The notes beneath the pieces are model-generated. The model saw nothing but the letters and a program-made list of their open reading frames with translations. It was not told the DNA's origin and did no database searches. 64,000 nucleotides of DNA from Simmondsia chinensis (Eukaryota > Streptophyta > Magnoliopsida > Caryophyllales > Simmondsiaceae), in the NCBI GenBank assembly GCA_018398585.1, contig JAGTTD010000005.1:34412750-34476749 (forward strand), written 5' to 3'. This document shows positions 22,126 to 33,089 of the stretch, in pieces (positions within the stretch are counted from its first letter, which is position 1; each line of letters opens with the position of its first letter). The position numbers were made by a program, and so were the translations under genes.

Positions 22126-22784
22126 AGTAGGGCTAGCAAATGTGTCGTATTTATGTTTGTGTTATGCAAGGTCAGGTCTTAGAAATTGAGTCATCCTAGG
22201 TTGCCCATTTAATTACATTGGAGTTTTTTAAATTAAATTCTAGTTTGTCTACTTAAAAAATGTCAATAATATACCTTATGGTTGATACTAGCAATAGTTA
22301 CATCAAATATTTATAATTATTAAAATAAACTATCAAGCTAACATTACAATATATATTTTAAATTATCTTATATAGGATATGCTACTAAAATCCTATATAC
22401 AATAACAATAGTATACTACTAAAAAATGTAACATAACTATATAAATGAGTTAAGTGTGTCGAGAATGGGTTAAATAAGTTAAAACCCAAATTCAACACAA
22501 TTGCCTAAACTGGTTAAATGAACCCAAATTCATTCTAGCTTCAAAATCCCGACCAAACCCGCTATCTTCATATTGAGTTTGTGTCCTGCTATTGTGTTAT
22601 GTTAGAATTTGCCAAGTCCACTGACAAGTTAATGGTGTGACTTACAATAGCTAATAGCCTCAAATCTTTCTAAATTGTCCTAGCAATGACACTTTTCTCT
22701 TGAAAATAACATTACCCATAACTTATTGCATGTCATACAATTTTCTAATTTACAATATCATAAATAATTGTAAATATATTCAGA
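22126..22784. other. AT-rich intergenic DNA, no gene
   Basis: Short TE debris is likely (GGGCTAGCAAATGTGTCG at 22130 and GGTTAAATGAACCC near 22510 look like an eroded hAT-type repeat), but no ends could be set. Confidence 0.35.
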
Positions 22785-22915
22785 ATTATTTATGGCGTAG
22801 ATTTATGTATTTTGTGCCCTCTGTATCGGTTTAGTCAATGTATAATTTAGACTATGTCAATTCAATGAAATTAAAAGTCCACAAATGGGGTTTGTATTGG
22901 ATTAATTGTAGCTGA

Positions 22916-22948
22916 TATTAGTGATATAGTTTATGGAGGCATTGGGTC

Positions 22949-22981
<33 letters not shown>

Positions 22982-23124
22982 ATTAGTGATATAGTTTATA
23001 TCCTTTTCTGTATTTACATTTATGTTGCCTAAGGGCTCTTCCGTAATTTTCCCTGTTAGGTTCTTTCTATAAATATATGCCTCAGCAATCCTATTGGGTA
23101 TGCTCATTAACACATAATCTCACA
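22916..23124 (+). repeat. 5' LTR of copia element 2, with insertion
   Basis: It starts TATTAGTGATATAG (TG probably mutated to TA) and ends CTCACA. Without the RTE micro-insertion and its duplicated target it is 144 bp, the same length as the 3' LTR. TATA-like CTATAAATATATGCC lies near 23068. Confidence 0.88.
22935..22980 (+). mobile_element. 46-bp RTE LINE tail micro-insertion in the copia 2 5' LTR
   Basis: GGAGGCATTGGGTCTG followed by (TTG)10 is flanked by a perfect 19-bp duplication TATTAGTGATATAGTTTAT (22916-22934 and 22981-22999). It is absent from the 3' LTR, so it postdates copia 2 insertion. Confidence 0.92.
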
Positions 23125-23272
23125 TGGTATTAGAGCATACCACACCCTAAACAAAAATAATCTCTCCCCTTCTCAAGAACCCTAATCCCGCCGCACAGGC
23201 CGCTACCGCCGCCTCCTCCTCTCCTCCTCCGCTGCTTACGAGGTGCTCTCCGGTCCTTGAACTTGTGACGCT

Positions 23273-24610
23273 ATGGCTGCCACCTCTTCCTCTCCCTCCC
23301 TCTCCAATGCCAATGCCTTCCCTCCTCTGTCATAGGCACCAACCATAGCCGGTCAGCCACCGGTTTTCATTGATCAGCCGCCGCTCCAACCACCGACCCT
23401 GCCTGTGCCCACGTTGACTGTGTTTTCTTCCGGTCTCCCGCAAGAGTTTTTGCTCCCTTCGCTCTCCTCCCCGCATTGCGATCCCACATTGTCCTCCGCC
23501 TGTAACAATGCTATTTCCTCCGGGTATAATCTTGGTCCTCCCCTAACCTCTTTCAATTTTTCCACTTATTCATCCCCTCTCATGGCCGGGGTGCTGTCTC
23601 GTGCGGCCCTCCCTCCCCATGTGAGTCCTCTTCCCCCCTCCTTCCTTACGAACCTAGATACTATTAAACTAGAAAACCCCACTAATTATACCACATGGCG
23701 GGAACAAGTATCTATGGTTCGTCGTGCTTATTGACTCATGGGTTTCATCGATGGCTCTAACTCTTGCTCCCCCAGTCAAATCTCTACTCCCACGGGTCAA
23801 TATATCTCTAACCCTGATGCCATAACCTAGTCTTGTATTGACTAAAGCATTAGGGCATGTTTATCTGCTTCCCTGGCCCGCCCAGTCCTTAATGATGTTA
23901 TTCATCATCCAACATCTCGTGAGATGTGGAATGCCCTGGCCAAACGCTTTCGTGATAATTCCCTTGCTAAGGAATTTGACCGACACTCCTAACTTGTCAC
24001 TCTATGCAAAGAAAACAAAACCATGACTGCATACCTCACCGAACTCAAAACCGTAGCCGATGACCTGGCAGCTATAGATTCACCGATTTCAAACCGTGAG
24101 CTCCTCCACTATGCTCTGCTCAGCCTTCCTCCGGAGTACGCCGTGTTTAATACTTTCACTTGCCAGCCGTCTTCTAGCCTCTCTTTTGAGCAATTTAAGA
24201 CTGCACTGTTAGACGAGGAAGCTGCTCTTTCTCGCATTCACGCTCGCTCTTCCATTTATCACGATCATGCCCTTGCCGCGAGTGGTGCAGTGTCGGATTC
24301 TTCAGGCTCTGTTCGGGGTCGTGGAGGCATGGGAGCAAGGGTCGTGGACGCAACAATAACAATCACAATGGGAATAATGGGGGTCGTGGCGTGCACGGTC
24401 AATGCCAACAACAGTCTCCTGGTACAGGTATGGCTCCTACAGGTGCTCCTCCTCCATATCCACTGCACTGGGTCGTTCTACAAGTATGAACCCTCGTAGC
24501 CTCATGATGGTATACTCGGTGCTGGTCCCTTAGTTTGTCAGATTTGTCATCAAGCTGGTCATGCTGCTTCTTTTTTCCCTCATTGCTATGTCAACTCTAA
24601 CCTCTCCCAA
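23273..24610 (+). pseudogene. gag of copia element 2
   Basis: It starts MAATSSSPSLSNANAF with an early stop at 23333. Readable parts are LENPTNYTTWREQVSM (about 23670), REMWNALAKRFRDNSLA, MTAYLTELKTVADDLAAIDSP and LLHYALLSLPPEYAVF (24020-24150), a Gly/Arg-rich stretch, and a zinc knuckle CQICHQAGHAASFF near 24535 whose last ligand position is Phe instead of Cys. Several stops and a frameshift make it non-functional. Confidence 0.82.
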
Positions 24611-24622
24611 TCTCTCTCGGAC

Positions 24623-26397
24623 ATGTCTGTCACTGATCATGCTGATCCTACATGGTACCCGGACTCTGGGGCGTCTAATCATATGACCTCCAATGCAGGT
24701 ATTTTAACTCAACACACTGTTTATCGTGGTTCAAAATCAATACAAGTTGGCAATGGATCTTTATTACCGGTTACACATGTTGGTTTTTCGAAAATTCACA
24801 CTAAAACATGTGATCTGTTGCTTCCCAATGTTATGTTGGTTCCTGGTCTAGCATACAACCTTTTGTCTATTAAACAGTTGTGTCGTGATAATAACTGTGT
24901 TGTTGAGTTTGATTCTTCTTCTTTTTGTGTTAAGGACAAGGCTACGGGGACGGCAATCCTCAGGATACGCAGTGAAGGCCTCCTATACGGGTTTTCTCCT
25001 CATCCCACTGGACTTGTTGCACGGACAGTCATGGCTGAGCTATCGCATTGGCGCTTAAGGCATTTAGGGAATTCTGTCTTGGACACTTTACGTACTCGCT
25101 CCTTGATTACCGGTGTTTCTAGTACTAGCTCAATAACGTATTGTTCTGCATGTTGTTTAGGAAAGTTGCATCGTTTACCTTTTTCACGTGTGTTACATGA
25201 TACTACTTTACCTTTGCAATTGATTCATTCGGATGTTTGGCAATCGCATGTTGTTTCTGATTCTACCTTTCGATATTATGTGCTTTTTGTTGAGGATTTC
25301 ACTCGCTTCATCTGGCTCTACCTGATGCAATGGAAGGATGAAGTGTACTCCATCTTTTCTGATTTTAAGGCCCTGGTTGAAAATCAGTTTAATCTTAAAA
25401 TTAAATGTTTTCAAAGTGATGGAGGCTGTGAGTTTGACAACAGGCCCATGGCCACCCTTTGTCGTACTCACGGTATTCATTCCACCACTCTTGTCCTGAT
25501 ACCCCACAACAAAATAGGGAGGCGGAACGAAAGCATCAACATCTAAGTGAAATGGTAAGGACCCTACTTTTTCAGGCGCGTCTTCCTCCAAAATTTTGGG
25601 CTGATGCTGTTTGTACTGCATGTTACATTATAAAGATTGCCTACTCCAAACTTACAAAATCTCACACCTTTTGAAAAATTGTTTAAAAAGGTGCCAGATT
25701 ACAACTTTTTCTGGGTCTTTGGGTGTGCTTGTTATCCCAACATCATATCCCGTACTGCTCATAACTTGGCGCCCGTTCTATCCCATGTGTGTTTATTGGG
25801 TATGCAGGACATTACAAGGGGTACCGTTGCTTGGACCTCACTTCTGGTCATGTCTACACTAGTCGTCATGCACATTTTGTTGAACATTTATTTCCTTACT
25901 CTGACATCGTGTCTAGTCTGCATCCGCCACCAAGCTCAATCCTAGTCAATGTCCCACTACCAAGCCCAATTCTGGCTCATGCTAGCCACTCGGCCGAGCC
26001 TAGTGCATCATCCCCGGGGTCGCTCGCCTCGGGACCTTTCCCATTGCCCTCCACGACCCTAACGATGGCCTCGAGTGAGTTGTCATACCCGCTCTCGCCC
26101 GTGGTCTTACCCACCTCCTCCCCCTCGGCTACCTCACTTGACCCCGCCACCATGTTCTCCATGGACGGGACGGGTGCTAGTCTCGATTCAGGGGGCGCAC
26201 GCCAAGGTTTCCCGACTGGCCCTCCTGTGATCTCCTCGGATGTTCACCCCGGGCTGTCCCCCACGTCCATGGTTGCTCCTGCCACTGTGAATGTCCATGC
26301 CTTGTGTACCTGTCTTAAAGACGGGACACGTAAATCCAAGCACATTCTGTCTCTTAGTTCTGTTGTTGTGGTTCAGGAACCAACAAGTTTTTCATAG
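24623..26397 (+). pseudogene. Protease and integrase region of copia element 2
   Basis: The protease motif WYPDSGASNHMT lies near 24654. GAG-pre-integrase residues SHWRLRHLG and CSACCLGKLHRLPF follow, then IHSDVWQSH, VEDFTRFIWLY and FQSDGGCEF. The frame shifts near 25495, after which TPQQNREAERKHQHL supplies the catalytic Glu; further shifts occur near 25640 and 25790. The C-terminal part (FIGYAGHYKGYRCLD, SRHAHFVEHLFPY) leads into a Ser/Pro-rich linker. Confidence 0.87.
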
Positions 26398-27881
26398 GCT
26401 GTTAAAAACCCTCAGTGGCAGGAAGCCATGGCTGAGGAATTCAGTGCACTTATTCAAAACCAGATATGGGACCTCGTACTCGTCTCTCCCTCTCAAAATT
26501 TGGTCGGTAGTACTTGGAAGTACAAAGCTAAGTATAAACCTGATGGCTCTGTTGATCGTTTTAAGGCCTGTCTTGTTGCTCAGGGCTTTCACCACCGTGA
26601 GGGCCTTGACTATTTTGAAATGTTTAGCCCCGTGGTTAAACCTACCACCATCGGGTTCATGCTTGCACTTGCTGTCACTAACAAGTGGTCCATTCGCAAA
26701 CTAGATGTCAAAAATGCATTTTTACATGGATTTCTCAATGAAGAGGTATACATGCGTCAGCCTCTAGGTTTTATACCAAAATTTTCCACGCATGTATGCC
26801 ACCTGTGTAAGGCTCTCTATGGCCTTAAACAGGCGCCTTGCGCTTGGTTTCATAGGTTTAGTACATTCCTTGACAACCTAGGTTTCTATTGTAGTAAGGT
26901 TGATCCCTCTCTTTTCATCCATCGATCGCCTCATAGCATGGTGTGTCTCTTACTGTATGTGGATGACATTATCCTTACTGGCTCTGACTCTTGTTTACTC
27001 ACTCATCTCACTGCGTCCCTCTCCACTCAGTTTTCCATGAAAGACCTAGGCCCACTTCACTACTTTCTTAGCATCGAGACTAAATTCATCAAACATGACC
27101 TTTTTCTTTCCCAAGATAAGTACACCCTTGACTTACTAGGCAAGCATGACATGCTTGATGTGAAACCTGTACAAACTCCTTTACCAGCTCGGGCACAACC
27201 CTCTGTGGCTGATGGGTCTCTTCTACTTGACCCGACTGAGTTCCGTAGTGCGGGGTGTGCGCTCCAGTACCTCACCATGACCCGTCCGGATATTGCATAC
27301 GAGGTCAATTGTGTCTCCCAGTTTATGCACGCTCCCACTTCTTCTCATTGACAGATGGTTAAACGCATCCTTCGATACCTGAAGCTCACGCCTGATCATG
27401 GTCTCACTATAGCTCCGGGTTCTTGGACATTTGTTACTGCATATGCTGATGCTGATTGGGGTGGCTGTCCTGACACTCGTCACTCCACCACGGGTTTTGC
27501 TTTGTTTCTAGGTCCCAACCTCATTTCATGCGTGCTAAGAAGCAGCCAACGATTGCCAAGTCCTCCGCTGAGTTTGAATATCGCGATGTTGCCAAGGTGG
27601 TCGCTGAATGTGATTGGATCCGATATCTCATGCGTGACTTAGGCCTGCACCATTCCGGTTCGATTCTTGTGTACTGTGATAACGTGTCTGCTACTTACTT
27701 GGCTGCATATCCTATCTCTAATGACCGCAGCACGCATATTGATGTTGATTTTCATTATGTTCGTGAGAAGGTTGTTAAAGGTGATATCCAGGTTGCTGAC
27801 ATATTTACCAAGGGGTTGGCTACTGATCGCTTTTGCTATCATAAAGCCAATCTGCACGTTGGTCCCCCTCGCATAGATTGA
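26398..27881 (+). pseudogene. Reverse transcriptase and RNase H of copia element 2
   Basis: An almost intact RT frame (26428-27351) reads QEAMAEEFSALIQNQIWDLV, KYKAKYKPDGSVDRFKACLV, KLDVKNAFLHGFLNEEVYM, ALYGLKQAPCAWF and YVDD at 26956-26967. A stop at 27349 and a frameshift near 27530 break the RNase H ([66 protein letters not shown]). This is the best preserved RT in the window. Confidence 0.9.
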
Positions 27882-27888
27882 GGGGGCG

Positions 27889-28032
27889 TACTAGTGATAT
27901 AGTTTATATCCTTTTCTGTATTTACATTTATGTTGCCTAAGGACTCTTCTGTAATTTTTCCTATTGGCTTCTCTCTATAAATATATGCCTTAGCAACCCT
28001 ATTGGGTATGTTCACTAACTCATAATCTCATA
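27889..28032 (+). repeat. 3' LTR of copia element 2
   Basis: 144 bp, starting TACTAGTGATATAG after the polypurine tract GAGGGGGCG and ending CTCATA, immediately before GCTGA. Confidence 0.9.
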
Positions 28033-28206
28033 GCTGACACATGATTGAATTATTAAAAATTTTGTCAATAACTTAAATTTATTTTAACAAAATGACTAAA
28101 TTGACAAAATGTAAACTATACAGTGATTGAATTGACGAGTTAAAGATAGAAAGACTAAATTGATATAGTAAGCTAAATAGAGAGATTTTTGACATAAATA
28201 AACCAT

Positions 28207-28534
28207 ATATTTATTAGTTTGATAATGATACAAAGTACTTGTCTCTAATATTAAGATAAAACCACAACTAAAATAGGCTAGTGTTATGGCAAGAATTATT
28301 ATTTTTTTTTTTTGTTAATGTCAAGACAATTATAAAGACTTTTAGAGTTTTTTGTGTTAAAATTACTCTAACATTAATAAAATATGTCCTATAAATAACA
28401 CCGAAATAAGATACTTTTTTACAGTATTTTGAGAGACAACTGGACACTTGATTTAATAATTAGTAAGATATAATCCTTATATGTGCTATAAATCTAATTC
28501 TTTTGAAAAAGGTGCTTTTTACAAAAATATATCA
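28207..28534. other. AT-rich spacer, no feature recognised
   Basis: No reading frame or repeat ends were seen. Confidence 0.4.
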
Positions 28535-28815
28535 TTTGTTAGGATTTAAGGGTATCTGGCTTAACATAAAAGGGCTTTTTTTTAGCAGTATAAAAGTGCT
28601 TCAAATAGAAGAAGAAATACGTTTTATACTTTTAAGCAAAGATATAAATATATATAATATTTCTCTTCTAAACTAAATATAATAGCAAAAATGAAAAATT
28701 TTCAAATAAACTAATGAAAGGACTTTTTATAGAAGTACTTACATAAAAAAAGAGTTTTTTATAAAAGAGTTTTTTAAAAAATAATTTTTTTACAATTTGA
28801 TCAAACAGATTTATG
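28535..28815. repeat. Dispersed AT-rich repeat, family T
   Basis: It runs from GTATCTGGCTTAAC to TTTGATCAAACAG, with AAAAGTGCTTCAAATAG and inverted AAGTACTT stretches inside, matching the copies at 14510, 53660 and 57690. Confidence 0.45.
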
Positions 28816-29155
28816 TATTCTCGATTGTTAGATAATACAAAGGGCCTATTATGACATTTTCGAGGTTACAAACAAAAATTTCAAATAGAGCCTTTTATAT
28901 ACCAAGAATCACAAAAATTTTAATCACGAAACTTACTAATATTAATAATTAATACTTTAAAAACTACGATACAAAAAATTTAGGGCCCCTAAAATTTGGA
29001 AGGTCTTAACGGTTGTTTGTATCGTTTGAGATTATATCGAACCGTCATTATACAGATATATTTTCGCGTGTGTGCTGGGAGATTTTTACCAAACGCGTCG
29101 CTGAAGTCCCCCGGCCAACTTGACATTTTTTATATAATTGACAGATATAGATATA

Positions 29156-29437
29156 GGGTAGCGTTCTTATGAGAGGGTGAGATCGGTAAATTCTGGCCCT
29201 CTATTGTAATGGAAGGCCAAGATTTGTTGAACATTAAAAAAATAATAATTTACAGCCCATATCCCTTCATAGGGTAGAAACAAAAAAGAGGTAAGGGAAG
29301 GAAATTATTTTTTTAATACTCGACAAATTTTGACTGTAAATTGTTAATTTTTTTTAATGTTCGACAAATCTTGGCCGTCCATTATAATAGAGGGCTAGGA
29401 TTCACTACCCTCCCGCTCTCACCCTCTCATAAGAACG

Positions 29438-29438
<1 letters not shown>
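29156..29438. mobile_element. MITE with about 80-bp terminal inverted repeats
   Basis: The left end TAGCGTTCTTATGAGAGGG and the right end, read inverted as TAGGCGTTCTTATGAGAGGG, continue in parallel through GGCCCTCTAT, AATGGAAGGCCAAGATTTG and TTGAACATTAAAAAAA. A (TA)n microsatellite adjoins the right end (29440-29471), so any TA-type duplication cannot be delimited. Non-coding. Confidence 0.75.
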
Positions 29439-29475
<37 letters not shown>

Positions 29476-29477
29476 AA

Positions 29478-29522
29478 CTGCGGGAGCCGTAAGGCACTGG
29501 GGCTGTTATTGTTGTTGTTGTA
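29478..29522 (+). mobile_element. RTE LINE tail micro-insertion in a TA microsatellite
   Basis: Following (TA)n, TGCGGGAGCCGTAAGGCACTGG, GGCTGTTATTG and (TTG)3 form the terminal part of the RTE 3' module, and TATATATAT resumes afterwards. The microsatellite hides the exact duplication. Confidence 0.75.
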
Positions 29523-30363
29523 TATATATTAAATTTGGACATTAAATTTATTTATTATATCATAGGATAAATTATACATTAATATCTTCAGGTTTGGTAT
29601 ATTAATATTTTGGTCTAAAAATTTAGTAAAATAATATTTTAGTTCAAAAATTATACGTATTAAATAAAATAGACCAAATAACAGTATATAAGGTTGTAAA
29701 GTAGATCTCTCATCTAACTCTTTTCCATTAGTAATGTCACAAAATTCAGGTTCTTGTGTGAGATGATGGAAAATGATAAGGTTACCAACAAAAAACAGCA
29801 AGTTTTACTCCATTTTACACTATTATTTGCGCTATTTTATTAAGTATATATTATTTTTTGAACTAATAAATTATTTTATGAAGTTTGTAAACTGAATAAT
29901 TATTTCATCAAATCTCAGTAAACTAATATGTAATTTGGCCAAATTCATACAATAGAAAAACATTAGGCTATAAAAAGTAATACTAAATTAATTACTTTGT
30001 TATTAAACTAACGACCTTTTACTACGTACACATATATAAATTGATATAACACTAAACTTTAGTCACAACGTTTTTTTTTTACATAAAATTACCTTTAAAA
30101 TCGACATTTTTCACTTAATCACAGTAATATTTTAATTTTTTAGAAGACTAATATCAAAAGTCTAAAATAACTAGCCAAACTGGAAATGCATTCACGTTAG
30201 CCCCTCTCCCAACTAAGTTTAATCTCGAGGGGTTTAAAAGAGGCTGGATTCATACCCATGCGGAGGAGGGGGGTTGGAAAATACCGTGTCACCTTAAATA
30301 CTTAAGTAAATGCTTAACGGGCACTCTAAATCTATATTAAAGTCACTAGTTGATAACAAATAA
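29523..30363. other. AT-rich DNA, no gene
   Basis: Low-complexity AT-rich sequence with TAAATTATACATTAATA-type repeats. A short frame at 29529-29801 on the minus strand shows no family features. Confidence 0.4.
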
Positions 30364-30381
30364 TTAACAATGTGTAATTTA

Positions 30382-30613
30382 GGAATGTATCCAGTGCCTC
30401 AAGGGCTCCCGCCTACGCAGGCTCTGGGGGGCTGATGTACGCAGCATTCCCCCTTTAGGGTGTTAACCTGAAGAGAGGCTGCTTTCCAGTGCCTTCAACC
30501 TGAGGGTGAGAACTTCTCAGGAGGTGACCCATCCTGATACTACTCTCGCCTAAGCACGCTTAACTTCGGAGTTCTAATGGGATCCGGTGACGGCGTATTG
30601 GTGCCCTCATTTG
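30382..30613 (-). mobile_element. 5S-rRNA-headed SINE with RTE-type 3' tail (best copy)
   Basis: Read on the minus strand, the head (30610-30508) matches plant 5S rRNA: CACCGGATCCCATTAGAACT, AGTTAAGCGTGCTTAGGCG, GAGAGTAGTATCAGGATGGG and CACCTCCTGAGAAGTTCTC cover box A, the intermediate element and box C. The body then switches to the LINE module (CAGCCTCTCTTCAGG, GCTGCGTACATC, GCGGGAGCCCTTGAGGCACT) and stops at ATACATTCC without long TTG repeats. A perfect 18-bp duplication TTAACAATGTGTAATTTA flanks it (30364-30381 and 30614-30631), proving retroposition of the chimera as one unit. It is not part of a 5S array. Confidence 0.9.
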
Positions 30614-30631
30614 TTAACAATGTGTAATTTA

Positions 30632-31012
30632 ATATGGTTAATTAACAATTTTTAGATTTTAGGTAATTTTTTAAAAAATTAAAAAATTTTGATAATTAAG
30701 TGAAAAAATAAAAATTTTTCAAAATAATTTTACGTAAAAAAATCCCAACATATATACAAATAAAACTCAAAATTTATTTTCCAAGAGGACATACAAGAAA
30801 CAAGTTGACAATTTTATAGTTAGATCCACCTCACACCTCACACAGGGGGCAAGGGCCACGTGTATGACAGCCATTGGAGAATCTCTCTTTACTAATTAAT
30901 AACATAAAATTAATTATTTAGGTTCAGTGCATCTTAATCATGGACTGTGCCCATCAATTTTATATATACAGTAGTGATAGAGTAAGATTGACGATTCAAT
31001 AATAAAATTTTA
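30632..31012. other. AT-rich spacer, no gene
   Basis: Nothing recognised apart from poly(A) and poly(T) stretches. Confidence 0.4.
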
Positions 31013-31393
31013 GATTATTTACGACAATAAGTCTCTATATTTTATCTATTATATTAGTTTAATTATTATATTTTTAATTATATTAATTTAATCTCTATAT
31101 AATTTAAAATATGTCAATTTAGTTCATTGGTGTTAAGTTTATGAAGTAATTTTTATCTACATAATTATGTTAGATACAAGTAACGTATTATAAATTTATC
31201 TGTTTACTTAATTTAACCCAGCTCGTGGCTGAACTATTAAAAATTTCATGAAAAACTCATTATAAATTTTTCTCTAAGGATTAAATTGACACATTCTGAA
31301 TTATATAGGGACTAAATTGACACAATTAAAAGTATAAGGACTAAATTGACACAATGGATAAAAAATAAAGACCTTCAGCGTAAATAACCCTAA
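31013..31393. mobile_element. MITE family M, intact copy
   Basis: The left end TAGATTATTTACGACAATAAG and the right end, read inverted as AGGGTTATTTACGCTGAAGG, continue as paired arms of about 110 bp with repeated GACTAAATTGACACAATTA units. The centre carries TAACATAATTATG-type sequence. This is the reference copy for the family in the window. A partial relative follows at 31425-31635. Confidence 0.75.
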
Positions 31394-31824
31394 AATATTT
31401 AATGGTCCGGTTGAGAGGTGGGCTTAAGATGGCCAATGGTTAAGATCGTATTGAGTTATTCATATTTAATATAATTGGATTGTTAAAAGCTACATCATGC
31501 ACTTAACTTTAGTTTTATATGGAACTAAAATTAGCACATTATAAATTATATATGTATCAAATTAATATAATTAAAAATTAAGTTACTAAATTAATATAGT
31601 GAATAAAATATAGGAAACTTTAATGTCTATAACCCAAAATTTGGCAAAGAAATTAAATTCTCGAGAGTCATAAATTTCCAATTGACGACAAGACACCTAA
31701 TCTGCAATTCAACGGCTACTCCTGTTACGCCATTGACACTAGGTTAACATAATCATTGACTCCATTTATCCCTAATATTTTTAATTTTATTCAAATTATT
31801 TTTTATAAAAAAAGTTAGATATTA

Positions 31825-32346
31825 AAGGTAAATTATAGAAAATTTCTTTGAGTTTTGTTTCAATGACCAAAAATTTTCTCACAAACAAAATCACTCGTTA
31901 AACCCCCTTACTTTTGAAAAATGTTCACTTTGCCCCCAAATAATTTTTTTGACCATTTTTGTCCTTCAACAAAAAAAAAGTTATATTTATCTCATAATAT
32001 TTTTTTAAGAAAATTTTAAAAATACTTCATATCTTTTGCCCCCAGACCCTGTGTAGGCGGGAGCCCTTGAGGTACTGGGTATGTTTCTTTTATATTTTTA
32101 TAAATATAAAAAATTTTCTTAATTTTTTTACTAAAAATATAAAAAAAAATTATTTTTTGTCTAATAATATAAAATTCTCTTCTAAAGATAAAATTAGACA
32201 TTAGGGGCAAAATGGTCAAAAATAAGTTGAATGAGGGTTAAGTGATAATTTTTTAAAAGTGAGGGGGTTTTATGAGTGCTTTTATTTGTGAGGGGGTAAT
32301 TCTATTTTTGAAGTAAAAATTAGGGAGTTTTCTATAATTTACCCTA
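31825..32346. mobile_element. Fold-back MITE interrupted by an RTE tail
   Basis: The arms begin AGGTAAATTATAGAAAATTT and, on the inverted right side, AGGGTAAATTATAGAAAACT. They continue through CCCCCTTACTTTTGAAAAAT and TGACCATTTTTGTCC equivalents. The arms are about 200 bp with an AT-rich apex. An RTE tail lies in the apex at 32037-32085. Confidence 0.7.
32037..32085 (+). mobile_element. RTE LINE tail micro-insertion at a MITE apex
   Basis: TTGCCCCCAGACCCTGTG, GCGGGAGCCCTTGAGG and TACTGGGTATGTTTC correspond to the last 50 bases of the RTE module. The target-site duplication is unclear in AT-rich DNA. Confidence 0.7.
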
Positions 32347-33049
32347 TTTTAAAAACTTTTTTCCACATAATTAAAAAGTATCTATTTGATACGAATATTA
32401 CTGAGGGTCACACTTGAGTTAGTCTCGAACTTCCCGACTGCCAAGTCAGCATGCCACGTCACCACCAACGCCACACCATAACCCTTTTAGTAGTATAAAT
32501 AAGGGGAGTTCTATTAGGGTTGAGCTATGTTGATAATTATGTGTTGACCACCGCACCCCCCCTACCCCCTCCCCCCCCCAAAAAAAAATTTCTTCTCTAT
32601 CTCCTCCAATTTCTTTCGTATTATAGTACATGTAATTACTCCATTTGGAGATTATCCATACATAATATACAATTCAGGACAGCCGTTCACTGCCTTGTAG
32701 TTATCGATTTATGTGATTGTGGAGCTGGATTGTAAGCTATGAGCAAGATTGGTGTTGGTTCATATCCATTGGTATCAGAACTGCCGATTCTCAACCATGA
32801 AAAATTAAGCAAACATTTTAAACAGCTCTAAGTTCTGTATGTAAAGAAGCGTGGTTTTATTCGAAGATGTTCAATGAGCTTTAAGATTTGATCATCTATT
32901 GCCTGGAGTAATTACATGTAATATATGGATAATCTTTAATTTTCGGAACAGTGAATGACTGTCCCAAATTATATATTATATATGGATAATCTTCAAATTG
33001 AGTAATTACATGTACTATAATAAAAAAAATGGGGAAAATTCTAGAAGAA

Positions 33050-33089
<40 letters not shown>

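Larger units (their letters stand above)
22916..28032 (+). mobile_element. Ty1/copia LTR retrotransposon 2 (short LTR, defective)
   Basis: Short LTRs of 144 bp (5' copy interrupted by a 65-bp insertion) are flanked by a 5-bp duplication GCTGA (22911-22915 and 28033-28037). The PBS resembles the tRNA-Met type (TGGTATTAGAGC, 23125-23136), and the PPT is GAGGGGGCG before 27889. LTRs differ at about 14 of 144 positions, mostly transitions, so it is older than copia element 1. The coding order gag, protease, integrase, RT, RNase H is copia, with many stops and frameshifts. Confidence 0.93.
22785..28206. mobile_element. MITE family M copy, split by copia element 2
   Basis: The left flank (22785-22915) contains GTTTAGTCAATGTATAATTTAG and GTCAATTCAATGA. 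The right flank (28033-28206) contains GACTAAATTGACAAAATG, ACTAAATTGATATAG and ATTTTTGACATAAATAAACC, the inverted counterpart. Copia 2 lies between, with its 5-bp duplication. Confidence 0.55.

Noticed and set aside
22951..22980. Simple TTG microsatellite
   Set aside because: The 19-bp flanking duplication and the GGCATTGGG lead-in show it is the end of a retroposed LINE tail.
30508..30610. Cassandra-type TRIM LTR (which also carries 5S sequence)
   Set aside because: The flanking duplication is 18 bp, not 5 bp, and the downstream part matches the LINE 3' end rather than an LTR.
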